Below, one piece after another: positions 26,744 through 34,859 of a DNA stretch of 64,000 bases. The stretch is from Novosphingobium sp. (GTDB taxonomy: Bacteria; Pseudomonadota; Alphaproteobacteria; Sphingomonadales; Sphingomonadaceae). Position numbers and translations under genes: made by a program. The stretch is from NCBI GenBank assembly GCA_016719755.1, contig JADJYM010000001.1, forward strand, positions 1-64,000. Direction: 5' to 3'. Each line of letters starts with the position of its first letter. Within the stretch, counting starts at the first letter, position 1. The notes below the pieces were generated by a model. That model was given only the letters and a program-made list of their open reading frames with translations, searched no databases and was not told the origin of the DNA.

Positions 26744-27248
26744 GGCTGATCTCCCCGTTGGCTGCGGCTTCGGTGTAGAAGCGGTCGAACAGCGTGTGGG
26801 TCGACTCCGAGCGGATCGTGCTGGCGGTGATGAGCATGGCGAGCCCGCCGAAGCCATCGGGCCGCATTTTCGAACAGGTGAACGCCATGGTGACGGTCAG
26901 ATGGTCAAGCTCGGGCGAGCGGCGCACGATGTCCTGCAGCACGTCGGCCCAGAGGTCGCCGCACATGTCGAGGTCAATGTCGTCTTCGCCCAGGATGGCA
27001 TCGGACTGCTCGTCGATCAGCTTTTGCGCCAGGCGGCTGGTTTCGGGCGTGGCCGCGTCGAGCGCAGCCCGGATTTCGGAAGCTGCCAGCGAGATCAGGT
27101 CTCTCGCGCCGTCTTCGCTGCAATAATAGGCAGCCTCGCTTGTCAGTTCCTCGTCGAACACTTGTGACAGGAACAGTCGCTCGATCGGCAACATGGCGGC
27201 AAGCGAGATCATCGGATCAACCACCGTCGGGGTGTAATAGTCGGCCAT
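26730..27248 (-). CDS. Conserved hypothetical plasmid protein
   Basis: 172-aa acidic soluble protein without recognised motifs. ATG 27248 (MADYYTPTVVDP) is preceded by AAGGAGC, a good ribosome site; an upstream in-frame start would overlap the ParB-like gene. The 65-bp gap before it contains a GC-rich hairpin (GCGCGGG with CCCGCGC), possibly a regulatory or terminating structure. It lies between the ParB-like gene and the DUF6117-like gene in the same operon-like series. Confidence 0.6.
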   Translation of the reverse strand: MADYYTPTVVDPMISLAAMLPIERLFLSQVFDEELTSEAAYYCSEDGARDLISLAASEIRAALDAATPETSRLAQKLIDEQSDAILGEDDIDLDMCGDLWADVLQDIVRRSPELDHLTVTMAFTCSKMRPDGFGGLAMLITASTIRSESTHTLFDRFYTEAAANGEISHGNP

Positions 27249-27313
27249 CAGATGGCTCCTTAAAATATCGGGAATGGGGCGCGGGACGACACGAGCCGCC
27301 CCGCGCGAGAGGT

Positions 27314-29386
27314 TCATTCGGCAGCGATCGCGTAGGCGTCGTCAGCCTCAGCCAGTTCGGCATCGCCATTGAGGAAGTCGGGCAGGTCTGCGATTTCCTC
27401 GCTCACCGTTTCGACAACCGGCAGCCGCAGCGGTTCGGGCAGCCAGCCCGTGCCTTCGAGCAGCCGTTCGGCCTCGCGCGCCATGTCGCCCTTCTTGAGG
27501 TGTTCGATCAGGACAGCTGTGGCATCGCCCTTGGCTTCGCGGACGGCCTCGATGATCCGGGGCTTGGTCACGCGACCGAGGTAATTGTCGACCGTCGGCG
27601 TCCAACCCGCTTCGGCCATGTCGAGCCCGACCACAGCCGCCAGTGCGTCGGCGGCGTCAATCCGCTGGGCAATGCCATGCGTGGAAACTTGTCCACCGTA
27701 GCCCTTAACTGGCTCGAACAGCGCGTTGACCCCTTGGCTGACGCAGTGCGCGAGCAGCGCCATCTGCTCCTCGTGGGCGAGTGCAATAAGGACATCCCAC
27801 AGCGCGCCGGGTTCGTCAGGCAGGCGCTCAGACCACTGGTCGTGGCGTTGCTGGATTGCCACGCTCCACGCGGTCTCGCGCAAGTTTGGCGCAATATTGC
27901 CGAGCCAGGCCTGGGTCACCCCAATCTGCACGCAACCAGACTGCCCGTGCGAGCGAAATAGCGATAGGCACAACGCGTGCAGCAGAGCGGTGAAGGCTGC
28001 TTCCGGCGCATTGGCAAGAGCATCGCGCAGCGCCACAGTGCGCACCGCAGTCAGTTCGGAGACGAGCCGATCCGGAAGCGGACGGATGACATCATCCTCG
28101 TCGTCTGCGGCACGCTCGTCCTGCACCTGACCGGCGACCGTGATTGCCGGACCGGAGGCCTGGTCGGCACCTTCGGCAGCGACCGTCGCATCATCGCAAT
28201 CGGCAGCGGGTTCATCCTCAGGCCGCACATAACCCCGGTCGATCCGAAGCCGTCCATCGTGCGCGAGCGAGACGAACACGCCTGCGCGTGCCTGCTCTGC
28301 CGGATCGAAGGCGACAGGGCGAGACGTCAACGGTGTCATCTCCGCATCGATTTCGGTCAACCGGGTATCGACCTCGTCGGGCAGGTCGCAGCCGTCGCGA
28401 TATTGCTCGCCGATGGCGTCATATTCTTCAATGAGCGCGTCGAGCCGGGCCTGCTCCTCGTCGGTCAGCGGAACGGTGGTGCCGGTGATGCGGCGTTTGC
28501 CGCGTTCGCAGCCGAAGGGCAGATCGATGGCGGCCTCGACCCATTTCCAGCCTTCACCGCCGATTTCCTGCGCCACTTCGGACAACTTCTCATTAACGAG
28601 TAGTTCTACCAGCGCCGGATCCTGCAGCCAGCCATCTTCGTCGGAGGAGAACAGGTCGCGCATCACATAGCCGCCAGCCTCGGTGTAGGCATCGATGCCG
28701 ATGAACCGCACGCGACGGTCGTTGGCGGCAATGGCGTCTTCGGTCAGCAAGCGGCGGATGTGGTAGGCGGGAACGTGTTGGCCCTGGTTGATTTGTTCCC
28801 AGACTTGCTCCTGGCGGGAATGGTTGTCGGTGACCGAGAAGGCCATAAGCTGCTCGAGCGACATGCCATCCTCGCCGTAAACATCGAGCAGGCTGGGCGA
28901 GACCGAGGCAAGCCGCAGCCGCTGCCGCACGGTTTGCCCTGAGACGAAGAAGCGGGCCGCGATGTCATCTTCCGACAGACCTGCCTCGATCAGCGCGCTA
29001 AAGGCGCGGAACTGGTCGAGCGGGTGAAGACCGACGCGCATGACGTTCTCGGCGAGCGAATCCTCCTCGGCGATCCCGGCTTCGCGCACCACGCAGGGAA
29101 CCGGCTGGTCCTTGGCCATCCGCTTGGACTTCACCAGCAGTTCGAGCGCGCGGAAGCGGCGACCGCCCGCCGGAACCTCGAACTGGCCGGTTTCTTTGCC
29201 GTCATCGCCCACCACGGCGCGGACATTGAGACTCTGGAGCAAGGTCCGGCGATAGATGTCGTCGGCCAGATCCTCGATCGAAAGGCCCGCCTTCACCCGC
29301 CGGACGTTCTTCTGGCTCAGCACCAGTTGGGAAAAGGGGATGTCGCGCGAGGAACTGAGCACGAGCTTGGGTAAAGACTTAGTCAT
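27314..29386 (-). CDS. Large ParB-like nuclease/partition-domain protein
   Basis: 690-aa protein with a ParB/Srx domain at residues ~15-130 (SQKNVRR, then PAGGRRFRALELL as the GERR-like box and AEENVMR-like SLAENVMRVGLHPLDQ), followed by an HTH (SEDDIAARFFVSGQTVRQRLRLA). The long C-terminal part includes a segment typical of plasmid ParB-like proteins (GWLPEPLRLP). It differs from the true ParB at 12472 in size and context and has no parA or parS beside it. Such proteins accompany DUF932 and helicase genes on plasmids and islands, with unproven function. A conserved leader lies upstream. Confidence 0.85.
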   Translation of the reverse strand: MTKSLPKLVLSSSRDIPFSQLVLSQKNVRRVKAGLSIEDLADDIYRRTLLQSLNVRAVVGDDGKETGQFEVPAGGRRFRALELLVKSKRMAKDQPVPCVVREAGIAEEDSLAENVMRVGLHPLDQFRAFSALIEAGLSEDDIAARFFVSGQTVRQRLRLASVSPSLLDVYGEDGMSLEQLMAFSVTDNHSRQEQVWEQINQGQHVPAYHIRRLLTEDAIAANDRRVRFIGIDAYTEAGGYVMRDLFSSDEDGWLQDPALVELLVNEKLSEVAQEIGGEGWKWVEAAIDLPFGCERGKRRITGTTVPLTDEEQARLDALIEEYDAIGEQYRDGCDLPDEVDTRLTEIDAEMTPLTSRPVAFDPAEQARAGVFVSLAHDGRLRIDRGYVRPEDEPAADCDDATVAAEGADQASGPAITVAGQVQDERAADDEDDVIRPLPDRLVSELTAVRTVALRDALANAPEAAFTALLHALCLSLFRSHGQSGCVQIGVTQAWLGNIAPNLRETAWSVAIQQRHDQWSERLPDEPGALWDVLIALAHEEQMALLAHCVSQGVNALFEPVKGYGGQVSTHGIAQRIDAADALAAVVGLDMAEAGWTPTVDNYLGRVTKPRIIEAVREAKGDATAVLIEHLKKGDMAREAERLLEGTGWLPEPLRLPVVETVSEEIADLPDFLNGDAELAEADDAYAIAAE

Positions 29387-29480
29387 GGGGTTTCTCCATG
29401 ACGGGCCGCCCGTGAGACTCTCTCTCAGGCTTCAACCCGTCACGAAGCGAAGCGCCGCCCTCTCACTCTTGAGAAGGCAG
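29387..29480 (-). promoter_or_regulatory. 5' leader element, copy 1 (upstream of ParB-like gene)
   Basis: On the minus strand the leader reads GTGAGAGGGCGGCG, then GTGACGGG, GAGAGAGAGTCTC, GGCCCGTCATGGAG, and then the ATG. TGACGGG and CCCGTCA can pair across about 30 nt and the 3' arm abuts the ribosome-site region. Nearly the same order of blocks occurs before the DUF932 gene (30714-30806). The combination of shared blocks and different connecting bases suggests a structured cis-regulatory RNA or a shared operator. The remaining bases up to 29519 show nothing else. Confidence 0.5.
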
Positions 29481-29519
29481 CGCCGCGCTGGAGAATTGTC
29501 CGGGACCGAACGAACCGGG

Positions 29520-30713
29520 TCAGTGTACCCGGTCGAGCAGCTTCTTCGCCTTGCCCTCCATGTCGAGGCGGGCATCCTGATGCGCCTTGTCGCGCGCCAG
29601 AGCCGTGATGCCCTGCACGAAATCGAAGATCGATTCCGGCGGGCGGCCTTCCTCGGCCAGCACGGTCTCGATGATCTTGCCGGTCTCGGCCTTGGAAAAG
29701 CCGCGGTTCCGCAGGAAGTCGCTGCGATCCTCGTCGGTGCGGGCAACGATGCGTTCGCGCGCCGCCTTGATGCCGTTGACGAACGACTGGGGCGAGGAGT
29801 TGGCGAAACCTTCCAACGCTGGCGCGGCTTCGTGGGCAAATCGGTTCGCCGCATACTTGCTGTGGCGGATGCTGATTTCCTCGAAGTCTTCCACGCCCCA
29901 CAGGTTCCGGTTCTGGCAGACGGCACGCAGGTAAAAGCTCGCCATGCCAAGCGTTTTAGCCCCAACCTCGGAGTTCCAGCAGTAGAAGCCCCGGAAATAG
30001 AGATCGGGCGACCCGTCAGGCAGCCGTCCCGCTTCGATGGGGTTGAGATCATCAACGAGGAACAGGAAGACATCACGGTCCGAGGCGTAAAGCGTGGTCG
30101 TGTCGCGTGTGATATCGACGCGTGGATTGTAGACGCCGGTGGACCAGTCGAGCACGCCAGGCACCTTCCAGCGCGTGTCGCCTGTGCCGTTGCCTGCTAT
30201 TTTCTGCACGGCTTCGACGAGTTCATGGTCGTAGATCCTGCCATAGTCTGGCCCAGTCACGGCGCGCAGCTCGAGCCTTCCGCTGTCGGTCTCGAGCGTC
30301 TTGATCTGCTCGGCACAATGCGAAGACAAGCCGTATTGCAGGTTGATCGCTGCGAGCGGGGCCGGAAGCTGACGCAGATAGGCCGCAGGTGCGCCGACCT
30401 GGCCCGCGAGTTGGCCGAAGCTCCAATGAGTCGGCGTGACTGGCGCATCGCTGCCGGGCAGGATCAGCGCCAGGCGCTCGGAGTCGTTACGGCTCGCTTC
30501 GACATGGATCAGGGCGCTTTCGACGACGCGGGTCCGGCTGCGCTCGGAACGCCCGCGCACGGATTGGGCCAGATCGCCAAGCGAGAGATATCGCTCGTCA
30601 TCGGGCCGAGAGAACCACTCCGACGAAACCCGACCGATCCGCTGGCCGCGCGAGACATCGACTTTGTAGCCGCCGCCAACGTCGCGGCGCGCATCGAGAA
30701 CCTGCATATTCAT
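29520..30713 (-). CDS. DUF932 family plasmid/phage protein
   Basis: 397-aa protein of the DUF932 family (phage/plasmid-like TIGR03299 relatives). Typical blocks are a beta-rich N-terminal half with FGQLAGQVGAPAAYLRQLP, RAVTGPDYGRIYDHELV, and the C-terminal RHSKYAANRF. Function is unknown; members are nearly always on mobile elements next to ParB-like and anti-restriction genes, as here. ATG 30713 follows TGGAGGTTTTCCC. It heads the minus-strand series that runs to the truncated helicase at 23928. Confidence 0.85.
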   Translation of the reverse strand: MNMQVLDARRDVGGGYKVDVSRGQRIGRVSSEWFSRPDDERYLSLGDLAQSVRGRSERSRTRVVESALIHVEASRNDSERLALILPGSDAPVTPTHWSFGQLAGQVGAPAAYLRQLPAPLAAINLQYGLSSHCAEQIKTLETDSGRLELRAVTGPDYGRIYDHELVEAVQKIAGNGTGDTRWKVPGVLDWSTGVYNPRVDITRDTTTLYASDRDVFLFLVDDLNPIEAGRLPDGSPDLYFRGFYCWNSEVGAKTLGMASFYLRAVCQNRNLWGVEDFEEISIRHSKYAANRFAHEAAPALEGFANSSPQSFVNGIKAARERIVARTDEDRSDFLRNRGFSKAETGKIIETVLAEEGRPPESIFDFVQGITALARDKAHQDARLDMEGKAKKLLDRVH

Positions 30714-30806
30714 GGGAAAACCTCCATGACGGGCGGCCGGGAGCCTCTCTCTCGACCCTCATCCCGTCACGGCGAAGCCCGCCGTCCTCTCACTCTCACC
30801 TGCCCA
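30714..30806 (-). promoter_or_regulatory. 5' leader element, copy 2 (upstream of DUF932 gene)
   Basis: Minus-strand order: GTGAGAGGACGGCGGGC, a hairpin ACGGCG/CGCCGT, GTGACGGGATGAGGG, GAGAGAGAGGCTC, GCCCGTCATGGAGG, start codon. The pairs TGACGGG/CCCGTCA and the GAGAGAGA block are shared with copy 1, while the hairpin at its 5' side is better formed here. The 3' arm covers the base just before GGAGG, so pairing could affect translation. Confidence 0.5.
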
Positions 30807-31258
30807 TGCTGTAATGTCGCGCGAGCAGCCAGCGAGATTGCCAACACAAAAGACCGCACCCTGAATGGAGGCGGGGATTATTCACTTGGCTTGTGCAGGC
30901 GGAAAGGCGGGGCTTGTCGGCTTTCATCGCCTGCACATAAAACCATGACCGCTGGTTCAGAGTGCGTGCGGGGCCACTTTTGTTAAAACACCGCGCCCTC
31001 GGGAGCAAAGCCGAAGGGGCTGCGGATAAGAGCGCGTCATCAGCCCCGCTCCGATTCTCGGGGCGTTGCGGGGCAGGGCCCCGCAGTGGAGGGTATGGAA
31101 GAGACAGCTTGCTGGCTCTGACCAGGGAGGAAACCTCCTCCCCCCACAACACGCTATTCTACGCGACTCTGCGAACAATCTTGATTACGTGGTGATTACG
31201 TGGCCCTCGACAGGCACCCCGGGAGGGGTTATGATCGTTGCTAAGTCCTTGAGAAGTA
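30807..31258. other. Boundary region between accessory block and tRNA-Thr, no gene seen
   Basis: About 450 bp without a convincing gene; short open frames are present but lack ribosome sites and homology that I can recognise. There are a GC-rich hairpin near 31060-31085 (GGGGCAGGGCCCC), a GGAGGAAACCTCC palindrome near 31127-31140, and a 10-bp tandem GATTACGTGG at about 31181-31200. This is where an attachment site of the integrated block would be expected. Confidence 0.4.
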
Positions 31259-31334
<76 letters not shown>

Positions 31335-31365
31335 AACGTGACCTTATGTGCAGCCGTCCTTAGTC

Positions 31366-32235
31366 CTAACGCGCGCCGAAGGTCCACCCCTCAGTGCGGG
31401 CAATTTCCGCGGTGAGGGCCGGGGGGCTCCACAGCGCCGCATCGTGGGCGGTGGTGCGCAGCCAGGCGGCGGTCAGCAGCGCATCGCTGGCATGGTCGGC
31501 AAGCGGGCCTTCACCGGGGACGGACGCGCTGGCCAATGCGGCGAGCGCGGCGTTGAGTTCGGCAAAGCTGCGCATTTTTGATCGACCCGCGCTGCGCCCG
31601 GCGGCCAGCGCGGCCAGCGTGGTGTAGATCTCGGTCACCACTGAGCCGCTGGCGGGCAGCGGATCGACCGGCCAGACCGGCAGGCGGGCGGGCAGGCGAT
31701 TGAGCAGGCGCATTCCCGACAGGCTCGATTTGCCGACCTGCGCCGCGCCGACGAGGTTGAAGTTGGAGTACGGCTTGCACCCCATCGCCTCCTGCGCGCG
31801 TTCGGTAACGCGAAAACGCCCGCGCCCGCCGCCGAAACAGTCGCCCTCGCGTGCCCCGTGGCGGCGGAAATGGCGTGCGGCCTGCGGGTGATCGACGAAG
31901 CTGGTGACGCCCAGGTGCGGGTCTGCGGCGCAGAGGGCATCGACCATGGCCCACAGCGCGCGCGCGTCGGCGGGGCTCTCCGCCCAGCCGGGGAAGAATG
32001 CGCCCGCGTCGGCATGGGCCAGGCTGATGCCCATGTCGAAGCCGACCAGCGTGTCGTCGGGCAGGTCGCTCACCAGCCAGTCCAGCACTTCGGCCCGCGC
32101 CCAGCGGTGGCCGGGGCGGACGAGTTCGGGCGCGCCACGGCCTTCGCCGCACAGCGCGACCGCGATGCCCCGGTGCCGCTCTCCCGCCGCGCCGGACCAG
32201 TCAATCGCCGCGAAATGCCGGAAACGCGCGCTCAC
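31366..32235 (-). CDS. Hypothetical protein, possible RNase H-like fold
   Basis: 289-aa soluble protein beginning FRHFAAIDWSGAAGERHRGI, with a later VGFDMGISLAHADAG. The early Asp in the first strand and the second acidic strand are reminiscent of RNase H-like (DUF429-type) proteins, but this is only a motif impression. The start overlaps the stop of the lipoprotein gene by 4 bp (ATGA), placing it third in a coupled rarA-lipoprotein-this gene operon. Confidence 0.6.
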   Translation of the reverse strand: MSARFRHFAAIDWSGAAGERHRGIAVALCGEGRGAPELVRPGHRWARAEVLDWLVSDLPDDTLVGFDMGISLAHADAGAFFPGWAESPADARALWAMVDALCAADPHLGVTSFVDHPQAARHFRRHGAREGDCFGGGRGRFRVTERAQEAMGCKPYSNFNLVGAAQVGKSSLSGMRLLNRLPARLPVWPVDPLPASGSVVTEIYTTLAALAAGRSAGRSKMRSFAELNAALAALASASVPGEGPLADHASDALLTAAWLRTTAHDAALWSPPALTAEIARTEGWTFGAR

Positions 32236-32969
32236 CCCGCCGGGCAGCCCCGCGGCGCGGGGGCGAAGGCCCAGCCGCCTGGCCCCTTGCGCATGGTGAA
32301 GCGCTGGCGGCCTTGCTCGATCTCGGCTGTCAGCTCCAAGCAGTCCTCGCCGCGCCAGCGTTCGATCCGCCAGTCACCGGACAGTTCGGGCAGCTGCTCG
32401 AAACGGGCGAGTTCCTTGAGGCCGCCGGGCAAGACCTCCATCACCAGCACCGCGTTGAGCGCCCCGAAGCCCGAGGCCGACCATTCGACCGAGGCGAACC
32501 GCTTTCCCGCTGGCGAGAACACCGGCGCCGCGCCGGTATCGATTGCCGTGCCCGTGCCCGCGCGGTCGAACAGCTGGAACCCGTTCGCTTCATAGCCGAA
32601 CCAGCCATATCCGAAGAACCGCCCGTCCCCGAAGGTGCGGAAATCCTGCGCCGTGTCGTGATAGCGGGCATCCGCGCAGAGCGTCGCGCCGGCCAGCGTG
32701 GTCACCGCGACATGGTCCCGGTCGGCGGCGGCGAAGGCGGCAAACTTTGCCGGGATCGGCAGCGGTCCCGTGCGTTCCATCCCCTCGGCTTCGGCGGGGG
32801 TAAGGCGCTCGCACTGCGCAAGGTCGGGCCCTGCGGCGGGCGCGGGCGGGGCGGTTGGTGCGGCCTGCGGGATGGCCGTTGCAGAGGACGGAGGCGCCGC
32901 GTTCCGCTCCGCCGCCTTCCCGCAGCCCGCCAGCGCCAGCAGCGCGGCCAATCCGGCAGCGATCCTCAT
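32232..32969 (-). CDS. Putative lipoprotein
   Basis: 245-aa protein with a lipoprotein signal: charged start MRIA, hydrophobic stretch and lipobox ALAGC at residues ~12-16. A Pro/Ala linker leads to a beta-rich domain (GDGRFFGYGWFGYEANGF). ATG 32969 overlaps the rarA stop by 4 bp; a frame-extending start further upstream would lie entirely inside rarA. No family recognised. It is predicted at the periplasmic face of a membrane. Confidence 0.7.
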   Translation of the reverse strand: MRIAAGLAALLALAGCGKAAERNAAPPSSATAIPQAAPTAPPAPAAGPDLAQCERLTPAEAEGMERTGPLPIPAKFAAFAAADRDHVAVTTLAGATLCADARYHDTAQDFRTFGDGRFFGYGWFGYEANGFQLFDRAGTGTAIDTGAAPVFSPAGKRFASVEWSASGFGALNAVLVMEVLPGGLKELARFEQLPELSGDWRIERWRGEDCLELTAEIEQGRQRFTMRKGPGGWAFAPAPRGCPAG

Positions 32970-34294
32970 GCCCCGTCTTCCCCGCGCCGTTCGCGGCGCT
33001 TCTTCTCCCACCATTCGAGCCGTTTCAGCACCTCGCGCTCGAACCCGCGTTCGACCGGGCGGTAATAGGTCTGCGGCTCCATCCCCTCCGGCCAGTAGTC
33101 GGCTCCGGAAAAGCCGTCCTCGGCATGGTGATCGTAGGCATAGTTCGCGCCATAGCCGATGTCCTTCATCAGCTTGGTCGGCGCGTTGAGGATATCGGCG
33201 GGCGGGGCAAGGCTGCCGGTTTCCCGCGCGCTTTTCCACGCCTCCTTCTGCGCGACATAGGCCGCGTTCGATTTGGGCGCGCTGGCAAGGTAGAGGCAGG
33301 CCTGGACGATCGCCAGTTCCCCTTCCGGACTGCCGAGGAACTGGTAGGCGTCCTTGGCGGCCAGGCACTGGACCAGCGCCTGCGGATCGGCCAGCCCCAC
33401 GTCCTCGCTGGCGAAACGCACCAGCCGCCGCAGCACGTAAAGCGGCTCTTCCCCCGCCGTCAGCATCCGCGCCATGTAATAGAGCGCGGCCTGCGGGTCC
33501 GATCCGCGCAGCGCCTTGTGGAGCGCGGAGATCAGGTTGTAATGCCCGTCGCGGTCCTTGTCATAGACCGCCACGCGGCGCTGGAGGAACTTGCCCAGGG
33601 CTCCCGGATCGAGCGGTTCCTCGATCTTCGCGTTGTAAAGCGTTTCGGCCTGGTTGAGCAGGAACCGCCCGTCGCCATCGGCACTGGCAACCAGGGCCGC
33701 TCGGGCATCGGCGGTAAGCGGCAGCGGGCCTTCCAGCGCCTCGCCGCGTTCAAGCAATTGCTCCAGCGCGGCGGCATCCAGCCGGTGGAGGATCAGCACC
33801 TGCGCCCGGCTGAGCAGCGCGGCGTTGAGCGCAAAGCTGGGGTTCTCGGTCGTCGCGCCGACCAGGGTGACGGTGCCGCGCTCGACATAGGGCAGAAAGC
33901 CGTCCTGCTGGGCGCGGTTGAAGCGGTGGATCTCGTCCACGAACAGCAGGGTGCGCTGGCCGGCCCGGGCCATGGTCTCGGCCTCGGCGAACACTTTCTT
34001 GAGATCGGCGACGCCGGAAAACACCGCGCTCACCGCGGCAAAGCGCATCCCCACCGCGGCGGCCAGCAGCCGCGCCATGCTGGTCTTGCCGGTGCCGGGC
34101 GGCCCCCACAGGATCATGCTCGACAGGCGTCCCGCCGCGACCATCCGCCCGATTGCGCCTTCCGGCCCGGTCAGGTGCTCCTGCCCGACCACGTCGGCCA
34201 GCGTCGCCGGGCGCAACCGGTCGGCCAGCGGCGCATCCTCGCGCAGCGGCGGCTCGCCCGGGGCGGGCAGATCATCGGCAAACAGGTCGACCAT
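32966..34294 (-). CDS. rarA: Replication-associated recombination protein RarA (MgsA)
   Basis: 442-aa AAA+ ATPase of the RarA/MgsA/WRNIP1 family, acting at stalled replication forks. Walker A is WGPPGTGKTSMARLLA, Walker B LLFVDEIHRFNR, sensor-1 GATTENPSFALN; the C-terminal tetramerisation part contains KALRGSDPQAALYYMARML and PEGMEPQTYY. ATG 34294 (MVDLFADDLP) is preferred over the open extension to 34465, which lacks homology and overlaps the promoter side of the divergent gene. Confidence 0.93.
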   Translation of the reverse strand: MVDLFADDLPAPGEPPLREDAPLADRLRPATLADVVGQEHLTGPEGAIGRMVAAGRLSSMILWGPPGTGKTSMARLLAAAVGMRFAAVSAVFSGVADLKKVFAEAETMARAGQRTLLFVDEIHRFNRAQQDGFLPYVERGTVTLVGATTENPSFALNAALLSRAQVLILHRLDAAALEQLLERGEALEGPLPLTADARAALVASADGDGRFLLNQAETLYNAKIEEPLDPGALGKFLQRRVAVYDKDRDGHYNLISALHKALRGSDPQAALYYMARMLTAGEEPLYVLRRLVRFASEDVGLADPQALVQCLAAKDAYQFLGSPEGELAIVQACLYLASAPKSNAAYVAQKEAWKSARETGSLAPPADILNAPTKLMKDIGYGANYAYDHHAEDGFSGADYWPEGMEPQTYYRPVERGFEREVLKRLEWWEKKRRERRGEDGA

Positions 34295-34409
34295 CGCGGC
34301 AGGATAGAGCGGCCCCGCGCCAATTGCACGGCCCGCGTTTGGGGGATTTTCACTTAGGTGATAGGCTTGCCCCAAGGGTCGGGCCAACACGACAAGGGGG
34401 AGAGGGGTG

Positions 34410-34853
34410 ATGGAGCAGCGCAAGGCCGCAAGACCGCCCACCAGTTTCTGGGTGGTCGGGATCATGTCGTTGATCTGGAATGTATTCGGCGGGGTCGATT
34501 ATACGATGACCCGGCTGCGCAATGCCGAATACCTCAGTTCGGCGGGCGATCCGCAGGTGATTCTCGCCTGGATCGACGGGTTCCCGCTGTGGGCCCAGGC
34601 AGCCTGGGGGCTGGGGGTCTGGGGTTCGGTCGCGGGGTCGGTGCTGCTGCTGGCGCGCAGCCGCCATGCGGTGACCGCCTTCGGACTGTCGCTGCTTGGC
34701 GCGGTGCTGTCGCTGGGCTTCCAGCTGACCCACGCGGTCCCGGCGGAACTGGACACCACCTCGGGCAAGGCGATGCCGGTGCTGATCATCCTGATCGTCG
34801 CCTTCCTGCTGCGCTTTGCCTACGTCGAGAGGGCCAAGGGCACCCTTCGCTAG
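34410..34853 (+). CDS. Four-helix integral membrane protein
   Basis: 147-aa inner-membrane protein with about four hydrophobic segments: SFWVVGIMSLIWNVFGG, AAWGLGVWGSVAGSVLLLA, AFGLSLLGAVLSLG, MPVLIILIVAFLLRFAY. ATG 34410 follows GGGGGAGAGGGG. The family is not named with confidence, although similar small proteins are frequent in sphingomonads. It is convergent with the glycosyltransferase gene, seven bases apart. Confidence 0.75.
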   Translation: MEQRKAARPPTSFWVVGIMSLIWNVFGGVDYTMTRLRNAEYLSSAGDPQVILAWIDGFPLWAQAAWGLGVWGSVAGSVLLLARSRHAVTAFGLSLLGAVLSLGFQLTHAVPAELDTTSGKAMPVLIILIVAFLLRFAYVERAKGTLR

Positions 34854-34859
34854 CGGGTG

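Noticed and set aside
31181..31200. Tandem GATTACGTGG as an attachment site of the integrated block
   Set aside because: The repeat is only 10 bp and does not match the tRNA-Thr end; no partner copy found elsewhere in the window.
32970..33368. N-terminal extension of the lipoprotein gene into rarA
   Set aside because: It would overlap rarA entirely in another frame and hide the lipoprotein signal peptide at 32969.
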